In this document: positions 21,967-36,056 of the stretch, piece by piece | How the letters are laid out: each line of letters starts with the position of its first letter | Position numbering within the stretch: the stretch's first letter is position 1 | From: Acanthamoeba castellanii str. Neff | Lineage: Eukaryota; Discosea; Longamoebia; Acanthamoebidae | DNA: 64,000 nucleotides | Direction: 5' to 3' | Assembly: GCF_000313135.1 (NCBI RefSeq) | Contig: NW_004457442.1 | Coordinates: 1,673,669 to 1,737,668, forward strand | Made by a program: the position numbers and the translations under genes | Notes under the pieces: model-generated | What the model was told of the DNA's origin: nothing | The model's database searches: none | What the model saw: the letters and a program-made list of their open reading frames with translations, nothing else

Positions 21967-22009
21967 TTAAACGTTCTCCATACAAGGGAAAGGATTTTAC
22001 AAAGTTGTC

Positions 22010-25000
22010 TTACACGACGTGGTCGAGTGAGTTGTCGAGGACGCTGGTCAAGAGCCGATCCAGTGTGCAGACCACCTGCTCCATGGTGGGCCGCTGCTCC
22101 GGTTCGGCGTGCCAGCATCGCGCCACCAGCTCCTGGAAGCACCCGCGCACCACCTCATCACCCTGGTGGTTGTTGTCGGCCACGGCGGGCGGCAGCGGCG
22201 GCCGGCGGCCGGCGATGACGTCCAGCGCTACCTCGATGAACGGCCGGCCGGCAAATGGCTGCTGACGCGTCAGCACCTCCCACATCACCACCCCGAACGA
22301 GTACACGTCGGCCTTCTCGTCGTAGTGGTGGTACCGCCGCTCATCGCTGTCGCCGTCGCCGTTGTCGCCATCGCCCGCCGATCTGTGTCGGCCCTGGCTC
22401 ATGAGTACCTCGGGCGCGGTCCAGCACGGCGAGCCGCAGCGGCCGGTCATGGTCTGGCTCTCGAGCTTCATCCGGGCGAAGCCGAAGCCGGAGACCTTGA
22501 CGCCCGTGCAGGCGTCGTCGATGACGAGCAGGGTGGAGGAGGTGAGGTGGCGGTGGAGGATCGGGTGGGGCTCCAGCCCGTGGAGATAGTGCACGCCGAG
22601 CGCAGCGGAGCGCAGAAGCCGCAGCTTCTGGGGCCAGCCGAGCGCGACCGACGCGTCGGAGAGCACGTCGCGCAGGCTCCCGCGCTTCACGTACTCTGTC
22701 ACAATGCACAGATTCTTCCGCATACACGCGCCTGTTCAACGCACCACACACATACAACACACAGCGGATTGGCTTGGATTCCACAACGACGTAAGAGAGT
22801 ATAGACGTACCGATGAAGAGGATGACGTTGGGGTGGTGGAGGTTGGAGAGGAGGGCGACCTCGGCCCGGAAGTCGAGGAGCTGGCGCTCGGGGACGGTGC
22901 GCGGGTGGTGGCCAAACCGCTTGACCACGACGTCGATCCCCTTCCAGCGGCCGCGGTGGACCATCGGCCCCAGGGGCTCGCCCACGGTGATGTCCCCCGG
23001 CGACAGGATCCACCGACACGCGTTGGCTGACGTCAGCACGTCCAGCTCGCCGTTCTCGTCGACTGTATCGGCCGCGGCGGCCATGGCGCCTGTCAACACG
23101 GCTGCGGCGCTGGGTCGGCGAGAGTTGATCTGGCCGTGGTGACGGTGGTGGCGATGGCGGCGGGAGCTGCGGTGGTAGTGATGACGTCGCCGGCCGCGCC
23201 GGTCGACATGCACGCCTACGTCTTCGCCGTCTCCGCTCTCGAGCGCCTCGTTCGAGCGGTTGGGTTTGCTCTCCTGGTCGTCGTTGCTGTCATCGTCGCT
23301 GTTGATGTACTTGCCGCGCCCGCTGCCCCCGTCCAGAGTCAAACGGCCCTCGAGCCCCGGTATCAGGAATTCGTACAATCTGACGCCTGCCCACACACCG
23401 TAAGTCACTACCGCACGACACACGCACGAACACAACACACACGTACCGAGTGGAATGTCGGGAATGTCGAAGGAGCCGAGGCATTCCACGGTTGGCATTC
23501 CACCGCCGGCGGACTGGTGGCTCTGGTCGAGCGAGTGGAGGGCCGCCTGGCTGAGCACGACGTGGCCGCCGAGCGCGAGGGCGGTGATGCGCGCGGCGGC
23601 GGACACGACCGGCCCCGCGTAGTCGACGCGCCGCGTCAGCGGGTCCATCGTCCCGCGCACTGGCCCCACGTGCACGCCCATCCGCACTCGCGGCCCCCAA
23701 TACACCACCCTATGCGTATGCGTGTCGTGAGCGTGTGCGTGTGCGTGTGCGTGTGCGATGGTGTGCATGTGTGCGACGTGGAGCGTACCGATTGTCGGTG
23801 GGGTCGCGCTCCTCGGCAGCGGCCGGGTGTTGGAGGAGCGACGCGGGCCAATCGACCGAGCCGAGCATACTGGCCTGCACGTCGACGCACCAGGCCACCG
23901 CGTCGTGCGTGTGCTGGAAGGCCATGCAGAACGAGCCCTCGCCCGTGCTGTGATGGGTCGGCATCGCTGGCGCCACGTCAGCATCGCCGCCACCGTAGCC
24001 GTCGTCGCGAAGGTGGTGGTCCACGGCGGGCGAGGCGCACAGGACCTCGTACCCGCTGTGCTGACGCAATTGCGAGCGCAGCAACTGGTTGTAGGCGAGC
24101 GTGGCGCGCTTCATGCCGGCCGGGTCGAACTCCCAGAGCGAGGCCGCGCTCGCGATATCGGCGAACACGATCGTCACATCGCCTGCGGGAGGGGGCACTG
24201 ATCGCGCCGGATGTGCCATCGCCGCCGCTACCCCCTTCGCACTTCTTCGTTCTTCCCGACCGCCTTCGCTCTTTTGGCTGTCGCTTTCGCTCTCGCTTTC
24301 GTATTCACATTCGCTCTTTTCGCCGTCGCCATCGACGGTGCTGTGCTCCGAGTCAGAGTCGCGGCCATCGTGATCATGATCAGCGTAGTTGCCGTGGTCG
24401 TGGTCGTGACGATGATGGTAGTAGTGCATCGACGAGTTGACGGAGAACATGGAGCGGACCGAACCCGACGGCAGGGTCCACGACGAATCCAGGGCTTGCG
24501 GTCGATCGCCCGCCACAAGCGCAGCTGCTGCAGCTGTCGACAATTGTCGCAATGTCGACGCACGGTCGGATGCCGCGCCCGCCAGCGAAGAGGACGGGTC
24601 GCTGTGGCGGCTGCCGTTGTGGCCACCGCGCCGCGGGGTGGCTGTACCCTCGAACATGGCGCTGAGGCGCGTCATGGCCTCGAGAAAGCTCGGGCGGGCG
24701 TGCGGCTCCTCGTGCCAGCACGCGTAGATGAGGTCCTCGTACTCCTCCGGGCACAGCTGTTGCGTGTTCTCCGGCATCCACGGTCGCATCTTATCGCGAA
24801 TCACCGCCACCGCCACTGCTGCCGGGCTTCATGTGTGTTGCGTGTGGTGTGTGCGGTTAGTCACGATACGACCACTGGCAGGACACACGGACGGTGCGAA
24901 CCTCATGCCGGCGTAGGGCTGGAGACGAGTGAGCAGCTCCCAGAGGACGATCCCGAAGCTGTATACGTCGGCCAGAGCAAGGTCGGGCTGGTCTTCCTCG

Positions 25001-28000
25001 ATGATGATCTCCGGCGCCATCCAGTGAATGCTCCCCACGACCTTGTTCCCGCCACCCTTCTTCAGGTCCTCCTTGAACTGCGTCAGCCCGAAGTCGCTCA
25101 CCTACATCACATACACGTATACATCAGCATGCAGCTCTGTGACCCACTCGACAACGCGCGACACCAGGTGTGAGGAATGAACCTTGACATTCCATTTGGC
25201 GTCGAGCAAGAGATTGAGCGACTTTAGGTCGCGGTGCACGATGCCCGAGGAGTGGAGGAAGTGCATGCCCTTGGCGCTCTGGTAGGCCATCTTGGCCTTC
25301 AGCTCGAAAGGAAGCTCCGAAATCAGCTCGTTGTGCAGCAACTGCTTGCCACCGGCAAACCGCACACGGTCAGTAAACAAACAGATCGTGACACGAACGG
25401 GCACGGCGTACGTCGTAGAGGGAACCGAGCGTCATGTACTCCATGACGATGCACATCTTGGGCGGCTTGGTGCTGGCGGCCATGAACAGCACCACATTGG
25501 GATGCCTCAGCGAAGTCATCACACGCACCTATACACGCAATGTGAATCTGGTCAGCCGCACGCGTGTGTGATGTGATCGCGTGTGCGGTTGGGTGTGTAC
25601 CTCTTCCTTGAAGCTCTTCTCCATGTCGCGGGTGATGCGATCGGCGGGCATGACCTTGACGGCGACCTCGGTGCCCTTCCACAAGGCCCGGTAGACCTCG
25701 CCGTAGCCGCCTACGCCCAGCTGCGGCCCCATGGTGAGCTCGTCGTAGTCGATCTCCCAGTCCTTGTCCGGATCGCCGCGCCTCCGCCATGCGATTGCAC
25801 ACGTCAGCAGGAGCGCACACACGAAGATCACGATCACCACCACCGTCGGTATGGCAATGCCTGTGCGTCGTCGCGTGGAATGCGAAGTGCGCACGGGTCA
25901 GAAGCTGTGTGCATTCCCTAAATGTCAACGCTTTCGAGGGTACCAAGGACGATAGGCAGGGTGGCGGGGGAGTCGTTGCTGCACCGCCGTTGGCAGAAGG
26001 TGCCGCACCAGCCCTTGTTGCACAGGCACGAGTTGTTGGAGCAGGAGCCCGCGCCCGAGCATAGCTCGCCATTTTGCACGCAGCCGTGCACCGAGCTCAC
26101 GGGTCTACCCTGGCATGTGAAGTTGGCCAGCAGGTTGAAGAAGTGGCGCCGCAGAATGTCGACCGATGTCGCCAACACGAATCCTTGCCTGCGCACGTGT
26201 GTGTGGCGTGTGCGTGTGCGGTCAGCAACTGACTGATCACTGTGGCTATCGATAAGTTCGCGCAACCTGCTGGCGATCTGTTCGGCCGCGGAGCTAGTCT
26301 GGGACCAGTAGAGAAACTCGGCTAGAGCGGCGGCCTTGGCGCAGTCCTGCATCGCGCTTTGTCGATAGATGAACGAGCCGAACGTCACCAGCGGCCACGT
26401 ATACCTGCCCGGACCTGCCACACGCACCACAGACCAAGTGCGAACTCGTCGGCTCGAGCACCTAGAGGACTGAATGACATAGAAGGTGGACGTACCGAGC
26501 GCGAGGGCGTCGTAGGAGATGCTCCGGGAGCCCACGGCCACGTAGTCGTCCAGAGCACTAATAACCGAACTGGTCGTTGGGGCTACGGCGAAGCCCGCCG
26601 GATTGATCAGTGCGGCGGGGTTGATCCCTCGTGTCTGGAATGTGCAACACGCGATGTGTAAGCAATGATAGTCGTAAGGATTTGCAGAGAGCTGGTGGGC
26701 GTACGATGATGAGGTCGTAGTTGGTCCAGAATGTGAATGAGTAGGGCGTGGAACTCATTAGGGGAATCACTCCGGCGACATCCGCCGTGACGATGGACCG
26801 GTTGACCGCCGACTGCACTGGGAACTCGGCCATGCTGCCCGACCCTACCTGAAATCGAGGAAAGCAACGCACGACACACGGCAACCGCAAAACGACACAT
26901 GACACACGGGGGAAGCGATGTCAGGAAATCGGCTGGTGGGCTGATTTGCGGCAGAACGCACCAGAGAAGCAAACTCGGGCACGCGCGCACTAAGCACCGC
27001 GGTGAAGAGCCGTGTGACGGCGGATTGGATGGACTGGGTGATCACGATGATGGGCTGCGCCGGTAGGAGGGCGGCCACCTCTGGCGTGTTCAGGTTCTTG
27101 ATGCGCTGGTCGTTCCACATCGTAATCGAATTGAGATAGATCGCTGCAATCACGTTGAAGTCCAGCACTAGACCCTTCCCGACCTCTGGCAGATGATACC
27201 CTGACCAAACCGTCACCAACCCTGGGTCAGCACTACTCGAACGCATAGCTCAAATTCTCCCATGTACGCCCAGCGGTGACCGGCTGTTGTGAGGAATTCG
27301 TGGAACTGCATGTACGCACCTGGGGCTATTGCAAAGGCGGCCGCGGGCATGAGGGCCACGTCGTCCATGACGCCGAGCCACCGCGCGGAGAGCCCGTCGT
27401 TGGTGGTGCCAAAGTCCTCGTCGCCCGTGGCCAGGTTCTTCTTGGCCTCCTTGGACGTCGACACGTAGTACTTGACCTTGGCCGACAGGCCGCTCTGCGC
27501 CACGGCCCACGATGTGTAGAGCGGCAGCGCCGGGCCGATGCCAATGAGGTAGGGCGTGGTGACCGCCTTCTGGCCGTTGCACTGCACCGAGACCAGTCGG
27601 TCGATCAACCGCTTGCGCAGCGAGACGTTCAGCGGCACGAAGTCGACCTCGTCCAACGCCACCTCCGACACACTGCAATATCGCTTAGCAATGTGTGCGA
27701 TTTCGCACACGGCACGACACGACCAACAACATGACACGACACACGCAAGAAGAAGCACACGTACGCGTCATTGGTGTAGATCCAGGAGACGAAGTTGAGC
27801 TGCTCCTGAATGTTGGTGCAGTCGAACGTCTGCACGTCCTTGTTGATCGAGAAGTAGGAGATGAAGGAGAACGGCCACGAGTTGGCACCGCCGGCGTCGT
27901 AGATGTCGATGTTGAACTCGCCGTCGTCAAACCAGTCGGAGAAGTCGTTCATCGCCGACCCGACCGTCGTAGCGTTGGGCTCGACCAGGTTGCCGGCCCT

Positions 28001-29212
28001 GTTGATCATGTTGACCCACCCCAGGCCCTTCTTCCGCACTTGCCCATAGTTGAGGAACGTCATCGAATTGGGGTTGGCCTGCAAATCCCATTTTGATTGT
28101 AAAGTATATCATTAACGCAGATCCGTGTGCGATGGTGCGTGTGGCGTGCTGTGAGTGGCGTGTGATCTGGCGTACCCGGAGAAAGCTGATTCGGTTGTCA
28201 GAGGTCACGCCCGTCGGCATGGCGGTGCCGGTGAGCGCAGGGCGCATGAGGGCGAACGTGCGATTGGCCTCGGCGAAGGCCCGCGCGAATTCCGGGCTGA
28301 AGTTCTCGAGCGCGCGCTTGAAGATCTCGATGGCCGACAGCGTCGAGTTGGAGTCCGAATAGCCCAGCATGATGGGCTCGGCGGGCAGCTTGTCGGCCAG
28401 CAGCGGGTTGAGTCGCTTGATGATCGGGTCGTCCCATGTGGCGATGTTCCCCGCCCATATGAGTCCGATCGTCTCCCGGTCCAAGACCTAGTCAATGAGT
28501 CATTGTCGTCAATAGAGTCAACTGTCGTCAAAGAGCAGTATGCCACGTCAGCTTGCGTACCAGGTGGGGGTCTTGGGGGCCGAGCGTGGAGATGTTGTAG
28601 GCCAGCACCATGGCCTGGGCGGCCAAGGGGAACTGGGCGAGGTTGCCCAATCGCGCCTCCTCGTTTGTCGGAATCGCGCGGTCCAGCACCATGAAGTCCT
28701 GCACGCACATGACACACGTCAGCCCAAGCCGCTCCATGCTACGACACACGACACACGACACACGCGTGTGCGATACCAGAGCTCCATTGGAGTATTGGGC
28801 GAGGGCCGCAGTTGAGCCGATGGCCGAGTAGTTGAATCTGCGGACACGCCACAGGTTCTTCCTGGTCAGCCGAGAAAGAGGAAAGAGGTTTGGGGGGGGG
28901 GAGTTGGCAGTTCGACATACCCAACATCGTCGCGCATGAAGTGGTACGCGCGAAACCAGGCGCTCAGCAGAGGCTCGGTGTTGGACGAGCCCGCGCCGTA
29001 CAGCATCAAACCATAGGTGGGTGCCGCTTGCACTTTGCATGCCCGAAAACGCACGCCACACAACATACGACACGGCAAACACACGACACGCATTGAGCAC
29101 ATTTCCAGCCCACAACATCACATTGTCGGGGGGGGGTACCAGGCGAGAAGTGAAGAAGGAGGATCGAGGCGAGCAGTGGAAGCAAGATGGAAGCCGCGCA
29201 AGATACTTGCAT
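22010..29212 (-). CDS. Giant receptor: two PstS-like ectodomains, EGF-like module, TM, TKL kinase, nucleotide cyclase, pseudokinase
   Basis: One heavily spliced minus-strand gene of about 2,000 codons. It starts with a signal peptide (MQVSCAASILLPLLASILLL). Two phosphate-binding-protein-like ectodomains follow: the first begins LMLYGAGSSNTEPLLSAW with WAGNIATWDDPIIKRLNP; the second contains GYHLPEVGKGLVLDFNV, LNSITMWNDQRIKNLN and QPIIVITQSIQSAVTRL. Then come a Cys-rich EGF-like segment (GELCSGAGSCSNNSCLCNKG) and a TM helix (about 25,790-25,870). Kinase 1 has LGVGGYGEVYRALWKG, VAVKVM, HRDLKSLNLLLD and SDFGLTQF, all needed residues present. The cyclase domain spans about 24,200-23,500 (VTIVFADIASAASLWEF; VDYAGPVVSAAARI). 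The C-terminal kinase has HRHLTSSTLLV and SGFGFAR, so it lacks the catalytic Asp, Asn and DFG Asp. Receptors of this general style are typical of Acanthamoeba. The ligand could be phosphate or another small molecule; that is inference. Confidence 0.85.
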
Positions 29213-29939
29213 TGTGTGTGTCGGTTGCTAGCTTACCCTCCCGGCTTCCCTCTTCGCACGCGTGTGCACTCTTGCTCTCTTCCTCTTCCCTTGTCTTCGT
29301 GTCTTGCTGGCTTGATGTGTTGTCTCAGCTAAGCGTGGGGGTGGAGCACCGCAAGTTGTTGGTCCAGCTCGGGGGGGTTTGTGCGCGTCTGCGTGCTTTC
29401 GAGTGCACTTTCACTCTCGGAGCCACACACGTGTGGGAAGCCGACTCCGCGAGTCCTTGGCCACTGCCCTATCGGGGTAGGCCACCAGCCCACGGAAGGC
29501 GATTGCCGAGTCGTCTGCACGTGATGACACCTGGTGACACACGGAGGTAGGCGTCCACAGAACGGCAATGACAGCCTCAAGAATGCACCGCGGCGTTGAA
29601 CACGGAAGGAGCGAGACGAAGGCTTGAGACTGGCTTTCTGTCTTCTTGGCCTACAAACGCCAACCCCGGCGCGCCTATGAGAATTCTCACTGGCGGGGGG
29701 GGGGCAGAAGAGAGCTGTGCCACGCACGTTTTGACCCATTCCTGCCTACATGAACTTCCCGACCACTCTTTGGGTCGCGTCACTCGTGTCCACTGGTGTC
29801 TGGTCGCTCCAAAGGACTAAGAAGGGCGTGCACACGCATCTTCACCAAGCCGCTCACGGAATGAAAAAAAAGCAAGGATAAAAAGCTCCGGGCTTTTTTG
29901 CGTATTTTTAAATAAATAAAATAAAATAGAGGTGTGCAG
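29213..29939. other. Intergenic region with no supported gene
   Basis: Upstream region of the receptor and downstream region of the MFS transporter. A minus-strand open frame at 29,329-29,739 is low in recognisable content and probably spurious. An A/T-rich stretch at 29,860-29,930 (AAATAAATAAAATAAAA) likely belongs to the 3' end of the transporter transcript. Confidence 0.5.
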
Positions 29940-32251
29940 TCAGCGAGTGAGGGGTGTGGTCTCTGTGGGCCAGAGAGTGGCAGTGTCACTACTCCCGGGA
30001 GTGGGTTTGTAGACGTCGTCGGCGTCGGCGTCATCAGCGACACGGCGAACGGACGTGAGTTGGTCGATCTGGTGCGCCGTGAGGTTGAGGATGTTGTCAT
30101 TACACGCGCGGTTGAAGAAGAAGAGCGCCACGGCCACCAGCACCCCCAGCAGGTTAATCCCCGCGAACACCAACATCGGCACAGTGAACGATCCTTCACA
30201 GCGCAAGACACACGACACACGACACACACGACACGCACGACACACACGACACACGACACGGGTCAACTTCGGGTGCAGAGCAGGGGCGAGCGCGGAAAGC
30301 TGCGCGGAGGTACCAAGGGCGTTGCGAATGGCGCCGATGAGGGACGGGAAAATGAGGAGCGAGAGGTTGAACATGACCCCGCAGATCCCATAGGCCGTGC
30401 CAAACACCCGAGGCGACACTGCATGGCCCCAATTTAAGCTTCAGTCGCCACAACTCATAGATCGGCAGGCAGGACGTACCGACAAGCGAGATGGCGGCGT
30501 TCACCGACGAATTCAGGACGGCAAAGGACACCCCTGTGTGCGCGTGCGATCGTGCATCAGAAATGGCGTCCACGGCGCACGCGAAGGGTAGAAAAGGAAG
30601 TAGATAGGAACCAACCGATGAGCATGAGCCAGAAGACGGGGTCCATCTTGTCGAGCGCCAGAACGGCAAATGAGGCGGCCATCAGGGCACAGCAGCCGAT
30701 CCAGATCCACACCCGCTGTCCTGCAGGACCAAGGCGATGTGTCAGCGTTGCCTGGCGTGTTGCGTGCGCGTGTGCGGTTGTGTCGTGTGTGTTCAACGAA
30801 CCGATGGCGTCGAGAATCCAGCCGGCGATGGGCGCCAACAGCACGGTGACGTTCATGAGCGCGATGATGGTGCCGGCCATGCTCGCCGAGTAGCCCGCGG
30901 TCTCGATCAGGAACAATGGTCCAAAGGACATCGACACGAAGATGGAGCACGTCGACAGGCAGTTGATCAGCGAGAGGCACCTGTGGCGGCCAGGTCGCGC
31001 GCAAGAGGTCAGCGCCCGAGCATCCAACAATTTGATGCGATAGACTGTACCAGAAGCTGGCCGGGAACTCCTTGATGTCGCTCAGCCGCATTTTTGAGCC
31101 CTCGACGCTCGAACTGACGCCTTTGTGGTGGTCGTGAAGGGAGGGTTGGGATCGAGGAATGCAACACGCGGATGGGTGGGAAGGTACCGCCGATTTTCTC
31201 GCGCAAGGTGGGGCCGTCGATGCATACATAGAGAAGACACGTGAGCCACGCAAACGCCGACACGCTGAAGGGGTTGTTGTGGTGAGAATGGTCATCACCG
31301 CACGCACGACGACAGAGGGGGCACACGGAGGGTAACGCACATAAAGGAGGTACTGACGGCAAGGGTCAGGCCGCCTTTGGAGATGAACGGCAGCAGAAAG
31401 AATACGCTGGCATTCCCCAGCTGGCCCCACACGTTGCTCATGGCGAACGCCATGTTGAGCCACCACGCCTCGACGAAATTTTGGCACTGCATAGTGTTCG
31501 TTAGCGCGTTCCTTTGTCGCTGTGTGCCGTGTGTATAGAGAAAGAGAGTACGATAATGGCCTGCATGGCAACGAGGAGCGATTCGCCAAACCCGGCCGCC
31601 AGACGGCCGCCGGCCATGGTCAAGAACTCGCGTCGGTAGCCACCGTAGGTGAGCACCGCCGTGCCGCCCACCATGATAGACGACATCAGCATCGCAGTCC
31701 TATATTCGTGTTAGTTGCGTGACACACTCAGAAGATAAATGCAACGCGCGCGACGCCGCGCACAACACGCGACGCTACACATGCATGCGTGAACAGAGGA
31801 GCGCACTTCTTGGCGCCGATCTTGTCGATGAGCAGGCCGCTGAGGAACACCATCACAGGCGTGAAGATGGAGTAGGCTGTGCAACACAAGCATTGGAGCG
31901 GGGCAAAGAGGAGTGTGAGACAGGGAGCCAGTGGTGCGGTCACGCTTGGGCCACACTTACCAGAGTAGAGCCACCCGATCTCCTCGGCCTGCAGGCCCAT
32001 CTCCTCCTCTACATACATAATCTCGATTAATATCTGGAAAAAAAGATGAGATAAATTAGCAAAAAGGAGATGGGGGTACCGAGCTCGCTGCCCAGAGCAC
32101 CGATTACGTCGTAGGTGAAGAAGATGGCAAAAAACGGGTTAACCGCCAAGAACATGACAAATCCCTGCAAAAATCGGTGAGATGAGATTAAATTTCTATT
32201 CACATCAATGGCCGAGCGTACTTTGAGGAGCGAGGTCGTCCATGGCATCAA
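29940..32251 (-). CDS. MFSD1-like major facilitator superfamily transporter
   Basis: Spliced minus-strand gene starting MMPWTTSLLK (32251). About twelve hydrophobic segments are spread over roughly nine exons. TM1 is GFVMFLAVNPFFAIFFTYDV. TM2 is preceded by GLQAEEIGWLYS and followed by VYSIFTPVMVFLSGLLIDKI, then the cytosolic loop with GAKK. Further segments are AMLMSSIMVGGTAVLTYGGY, AGGRLAAGFGESLLVAMQAI, MAFAMSNVWGQLGNASVFFL and SASMAGTIIALMNVTVLLAP. The second half includes IFPSLIGAIRNALGT and PMLVFAGINLLGVLVAVALF. The 'GxGxESL' pattern and the W-L-Y-S/D-K motif resemble MFSD1, a lysosomal MFS protein that exports dipeptides in animals. The acidic C-terminal tail (RRVADDADADD) ends at 29,940. 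Substrate and location here are inferred. Confidence 0.65.
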
Positions 32252-33085
32252 ACAAGGCGTTGTAACAAAGTGGTCTCGTCGTTAAACAGGACAAGAAGCA
32301 CAAAAGCACAGCCCCTCTAGAGTGCTGTGCTGGTACAACAAGTTTTCTGGGAAGGCGCACTCAGTGGAGGTTTCGCGATGGCCCGAAGCACACTACCTGG
32401 CCCGTTCTGCTGTGCGAGGGCCCCTTGCACAAGCGGGCTCTCGAGGGTCATGGCCAACCCTTTGGCTGACGTGCAAACTTGTGACCTACAGGATCCGACA
32501 TTCTCGGTTCTCCTGATCACTCTTTACACTCAGTGAATGCGCATTGCTGACCTCGTACATGCGTGTGCCACGCGTATAGTGAGTCGTGTGTTGAAAGCAG
32601 CTGCCAGCCCTGTTGATCCTGGTGGCGATCGTGACGGTGGTGGCGGGGTCTTGTATTGACGCGCCAGCATGACTCCAGGTGGAGGAATGATGCCACCAAG
32701 CGCACCAAGGTCGACCGGCACTTCGTGCCACCAACCGTCGCTCCCACAAAGCAACTGTTCGTGTGTGGTCTTGTTGTTCTTCATCACCTTGGTCTGTGCT
32801 TGCACGGCGCCGAATAAAGAGACACTCCACAATATTTCTTGATTGAGAATGGACGAACGTCGAGAATGATGTTGGTGCGCGATCGTGTATTAACTATACA
32901 AAGGGGGGTACGAGAGATGAAACGGGATGATGATGCTGCGAAAGGAGATGAGGAGTAGGGCGATCGATCGTTTCCCCCCACCGCTCGCGTAGCGTAATAT
33001 TCGTAATTCGTCGTCGGGGGGGCACGTGCGGGGGCGGCTCAAGAGGGCATCCGACGAGATGAGGCTCGGGGTCGAGGGGCGCCGC
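32252..33085. other. Intergenic region holding only a weak ORF
   Basis: Between the transporter start and the Rac stop. The only open frame of note is 32,530-32,832 on the minus strand (about 100 codons, MWSVSLFGAVQAQTKVMKNN, possible weak signal peptide, Pro-rich). It matches no family I recognise and is probably not a gene, although a small secreted protein cannot be excluded. The part from about 32,880 to 33,085 is probably Rac 3' untranslated sequence. Confidence 0.45.
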
Positions 33086-33676
33086 TTAGAAGAGCGAGCA
33101 CTTGCCCTTCTTCTCCTTCTTGGCGGGCGAGGGCGGGTTGAGGACGACGCGGATGGCCTCGTCGAAGACGTTCTTGAGGCCCTGCTGGGTGAGGGCGGAG
33201 CACTCGAGGTACTTGACGGCACCGACCTCCTTGGCGAGCTTGTCGCCTTGGTCCTGCTGGATGGGCTGCATCTTCTTGTCGGCGAGGCGCGCGATGGTGT
33301 CGGCGTCGTTCCTCAAATCGGTCTTGGTACCGACGAGCAGCTTGGGGGTGGTCGGGCAGTGGTGCATGATCTCGGGATTCCACTTGTTGCGGGCATTCTC
33401 GTACGAGGGAGGCGACACGACGGAGAAGCAGATGAGGAAGACGTCGGTCTGCGGGTAGGACAGCGGGCGGAGACGATCGTAGTCCTCCTGGCCGGCCGTA
33501 TCCCAGAGGCCCAAGTTGATGGCCTTGTTATCGACCATGACGTTGGCCGAGTAATTATCGAAGACCGTAGGGATGTACTCGCCGGGGAAGGCGTTGGTGG
33601 TGTACGAGATCAGAAGACAGGTCTTACCGACGGCACCGTCGCCGACCACCACGCACTTGATCGCTTGCATCGCCAT
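33086..33676 (-). CDS. Rac/Rho-family small GTPase
   Basis: Intron-free minus-strand ORF of 196 codons. The N-terminus [20 protein letters not shown] contains the P-loop GDGAVGKT. Switch I has [13 protein letters not shown]. Switch II has [15 protein letters not shown]. The guanine-specificity motif is TKTD in place of the usual TKLD. Next are the Rho-specific insert region ([13 protein letters not shown]) and the CSAL motif, then a polybasic tail ending in the CAAX-type box CSLF, which predicts prenylation and membrane attachment. Rac proteins control actin polymerisation, phagocytosis and motility through effectors such as WAVE and PAK. Residues equivalent to Gly12 and Gln61 are wild type, so normal GTP cycling is expected. 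Translation could begin at Met1 or Met3. Confidence 0.95.
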   Translation of the reverse strand: MAMQAIKCVVVGDGAVGKTCLLISYTTNAFPGEYIPTVFDNYSANVMVDNKAINLGLWDTAGQEDYDRLRPLSYPQTDVFLICFSVVSPPSYENARNKWNPEIMHHCPTTPKLLVGTKTDLRNDADTIARLADKKMQPIQQDQGDKLAKEVGAVKYLECSALTQQGLKNVFDEAIRVVLNPPSPAKKEKKGKCSLF

Positions 33677-34175
33677 TGTTGATTAATTAAATGAGAGGGT
33701 CTGTCGGAGGAGGAGCAAAAAGTCGGAAGCCGTTCAGACGCGAGTTATACACGAGTCTTGTTGAAGGAGAGAGGGTTAAGAATATCGAACAACGTACCAA
33801 GATGCAGCTTTATGGGCGCTTCCTTCTGATGATGTAACGAAAATAATTTTCGTGTGTGGTCTGGTTTCGCGTTGCCGTTCGACGAAGGCAGTTGCTTTGT
33901 TGTCTCCACCACCCGCCTCTTTGATTTCCCGTTGGCCCGTGCCTCGATTATGTCGACACAAAACATCCTTGTTCGGCGAAGGCCCGCCCTTTCGCCGCAC
34001 AAGCACTTAGCCCTGTCCCTTCGCCTCCCGCTGGTTCAACTTTCGCCTTCTGGCCAGCAGACGAACCATCACCGCTACCGAGAAACCGAAGCTGTGACAA
34101 CCACATGTGTTTTTGATTTATTTATTCACATGCGACAACGGTTGGTGGTGTTGTCGTGCTGACTGCTTGCGCCGC
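33677..34175. other. Intergenic region and likely 5' leader of the Rac gene
   Basis: About 500 bases between the Rac start codon and the NKAP stop codon. A donor-like GTACC on the minus strand near 33,795 suggests a 5' untranslated intron for Rac. An A/T-rich patch near 34,110-34,130 is consistent with the NKAP 3' end. Open frames at 33,745-34,162 on both strands have no protein-like features. Confidence 0.5.

Positions 34176-36056
<1,881 letters not shown>

Noticed and set aside
23136..25173. Long plus-strand open frames opposite the receptor gene
   Set aside because: They are Arg/Ala/Val-rich shadows of GC-rich minus-strand exons and run through its introns without motifs.
32600..32640. 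CCCTGTTGATCCTGGTGG as an rRNA fragment
   Set aside because: Only a short chance resemblance to the 18S 5' end; no further rRNA sequence follows.
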